NCBI GenBank assembly: GCA_963818695.1
Contig: CAWFTG010000009.1
Span: forward strand, 558,001 to 622,000
From: AP-15 sp963818695
GTDB lineage: Bacteria; Pseudomonadota; Alphaproteobacteria; ATCC43930; CGMCC-115725
Direction of reading: 5' to 3'
Length of the DNA stretch: 64,000 nt
The notes beneath the pieces were generated by a model. That model worked only from the letters and a program-made list of their open reading frames with translations. It ran no database searches and had not been told where the DNA came from. A program made the translations under genes and the position numbers. Below are positions 62,984 through 64,000 of this stretch, in pieces; the stretch's first letter is position 1, and every line of letters begins with the position of its first letter.

Positions 62984-63728
62984 CGTTTTCCGGCTCGACG
63001 GGAAGACGGCGCTGGTGACTGGCGCCGGGCGCGGGATCGGCCGCTCGTGCGCGATGGCGCTCGCCGCCGCCGGGGCCGAACTCATCCTGGTGAGCCGAAC
63101 CGCGAGTGAACTCGACGAGGTGGCGCGCGAGATCGCCTGCGGTGGCGGGAAGGCGCGGCCGCTGCCCTTCGATGTCACGCGCTCGGACGTGGTCCGTGAC
63201 GCTTTCGCCGGTCTCGGCCGCCTCGACATTCTGGTCAACAACGCCGGCCTCAACCGGCCGCAGCCCTTTCTCGAGGTCGACGAGGCGACCCTCGATCTGC
63301 TGCTCGGGCTCAACGTCAGAGCGGCGTTTGTTGTAGCGCAGGCCGCCGCCCGGCTGATGGTCGCCAATCGCGGCGGGGTCATCATCAATGTGTCTTCACA
63401 GATGGGCCATGTCGGCTCCGACCTGAACCGCACCGTCTATGTGATGACCAAGCACGCGATTGAAGGATTGACCAAGGCGATGGCGGTCGAGCTAGCGCCG
63501 AAAGGCGTGCGCGTCGTCTCGATCGCGCCCACCTTCGTCACGACGCCGCTGACCAAACCCTTCTTCGAGGATCCAGTGTTCCGCAACTGGGTGCTCGACC
63601 GCATCCCGTTGGGCCGCCTCGGCACGGTCGAGGAGGTCGCATCGGCGGTCGTCTTCCTGGCCTCGCCCGCGGCCGCGCTCGTCACCGGCTCATCGCTGCT
63701 TGTCGACGGCGGCTGGACCGCCTGGTGA
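62961..63728 (+). CDS. SDR family oxidoreductase (3-oxoacyl-ACP reductase-like)
   Basis: A 255-residue classical SDR. The cofactor motif is TALVTGAGRGIGRSCAMAL, with the NADP-preferring SRTAS after the second strand. Next come DILVNNAGLNRPQPF, the serine in IINVSSQMGHVGSD and the active site RTVYVMTKHAIEGLTKAM. The C-terminus is FLASPAAALVTGSSLLVDGG. It probably reduces or oxidises a sugar- or acid-type alcohol. ATG 62961 lies within the end of the TRAP-type gene, so the two are co-translated. The substrate is likely linked to what that protein binds. Confidence 0.9.
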   Translation: MPAKSADSVFRLDGKTALVTGAGRGIGRSCAMALAAAGAELILVSRTASELDEVAREIACGGGKARPLPFDVTRSDVVRDAFAGLGRLDILVNNAGLNRPQPFLEVDEATLDLLLGLNVRAAFVVAQAAARLMVANRGGVIINVSSQMGHVGSDLNRTVYVMTKHAIEGLTKAMAVELAPKGVRVVSIAPTFVTTPLTKPFFEDPVFRNWVLDRIPLGRLGTVEEVASAVVFLASPAAALVTGSSLLVDGGWTAW

Positions 63729-63803
63729 ATAGATGACCCGATTTCATCGCGAGCGCAGCGAAGCGTTCCTGCTTGACTCACATATATCTCGATGGTTATA
63801 GGT

Positions 63804-63831
63804 CAATCAATAGCCGCGCGGCTATTGATTG
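63804..63831. promoter_or_regulatory. perfect 28-base palindrome, likely operator of the ArsR gene
   Basis: The halves CAATCAATAGCCGC and GCGGCTATTGATTG are exact reverse complements without a loop. It ends three bases ahead of the ArsR start codon and covers the place of the ribosome site. AT-rich GGTTATAGG just before it may be a -10 box. Self-repression by the ArsR protein is the obvious reading, though a hairpin in the mRNA is also possible. Confidence 0.65.
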
Positions 63832-63834
63832 CAA

Positions 63835-64000
63835 ATGCCGAACGCTCACGATGTGCTCTTCAGAACGCTCGCCGATCCGACTCGGCGGGCTCTCTTCGAA
63901 AGACTGTGCCGCGAGGGAGAGAAGACGGTCGGCGCTCTGACGGCTCGGGCCGGGGTCTCACAACCGGCCGTCTCAAAGCATCTTGGGGTCCTGAAGCAGG
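63835..64000 (+). CDS. ArsR family transcriptional regulator (partial, runs off the window)
   Basis: The first 55 residues of an ArsR/SmtB-type winged-helix repressor: MPNAHDVLFRTLADPTRRAL, FERLCREGEKTVGALTARAG and VSQPAVSKHLGVLKQ, which is helix-turn-helix with the recognition helix. The PTRRALFERL start is like the SdpR/YdfF-type members that are often followed by SRPBCC or glyoxalase genes. The gene continues past base 64000. A perfect palindrome lies directly before it and no clear ribosome site is seen. Confidence 0.85.
   Translation, partial: MPNAHDVLFRTLADPTRRALFERLCREGEKTVGALTARAGVSQPAVSKHLGVLKQ

Noticed and set aside
1..64000. CRISPR arrays, tRNA or rRNA genes, insertion sequences, integrases and attachment sites
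   Set aside because: I found no regularly spaced repeats, no cloverleaf-like or rRNA-like segments, and no transposase or integrase motifs on either strand.

Overview
The window is high-GC chromosomal DNA, most likely from an alphaproteobacterium. The clearest lineage marker is a SAM-II riboswitch ahead of metZ, an RNA class found mainly in Alphaproteobacteria. Dispersed GC-rich palindromes and abundant CoA-transferases, SDRs, amidohydrolases and TctC/TRAP-type binding proteins suggest a free-living or soil/water heterotroph. No rRNA or tRNA genes, insertion sequences, phage genes or CRISPR arrays are visible, so a finer placement is not supported.

Layout. 0-6.4 kb: a PEP-CTERM surface protein, a frameshifted B12-binding radical SAM gene, a fluoroacetate-dehalogenase-like hydrolase, and an overlapping CoA-transferase/CitE-type lyase pair. 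6.8-10.6 kb: a broken RND efflux pump (amber codon plus frameshift) with a truncated adaptor gene. 10.7-20 kb: NCS1 permease, TfdA-like dioxygenase, a HEPN/MNT toxin-antitoxin pair packed behind uvrA, an MFS carrier, a disrupted HtrA-type protease and ssb. 20-24 kb: a GIY-YIG remnant between repeat arms, then a LysR regulator divergent from a VOC/DOPA-dioxygenase pair and a MetE-like protein. 24-30.5 kb: methyltransferase, DUF5672 protein, M20 peptidase, an orphan CoxL-type molybdoenzyme and three gene remnants. 30.7-41.6 kb: galM, an Ldh-type dehydrogenase, a catalase-like gene, a complete PaoABC-type periplasmic aldehyde oxidoreductase operon and two amidohydrolases. 42-49 kb: SDRs, a secreted beta-propeller protein, a TctC-type receptor, an M3 oligopeptidase and a ComEA-like protein. 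49.4-50.35 kb is relatively AT-rich and gene-poor. 50.3-64 kb: mnmE, an SDR/phosphodiesterase/DUF1614 group, a carboxymuconolactone-decarboxylase-like protein, two 6-PGDH-fold oxidoreductases, a second CoA-transferase, a GST, metZ with its riboswitch, a TRAP-type binding protein, an SDR and the start of an ArsR regulator.

The genes mostly suggest uptake and oxidation of small organic acids, CoA esters, aldehydes and aromatics: carriers and binding proteins bring substrates in, CoA-transferases and lyases activate and cleave them, and SDRs, molybdoenzymes and dioxygenases oxidise them. Housekeeping genes (uvrA, ssb, mnmE, metZ, galM) are scattered among them.

The most striking global property is gene disruption. 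Nine otherwise recognisable genes carry thirteen frame changes between them, and in every case the sequence reads as having one base too many. This one-directional pattern suits uncorrected insertion errors in the assembly better than random decay. Separately, several pieces (efflux adaptor, MFS carrier, methyltransferase, amidohydrolase, GIY-YIG nuclease) are truly truncated or deleted, so some real gene decay is also present.
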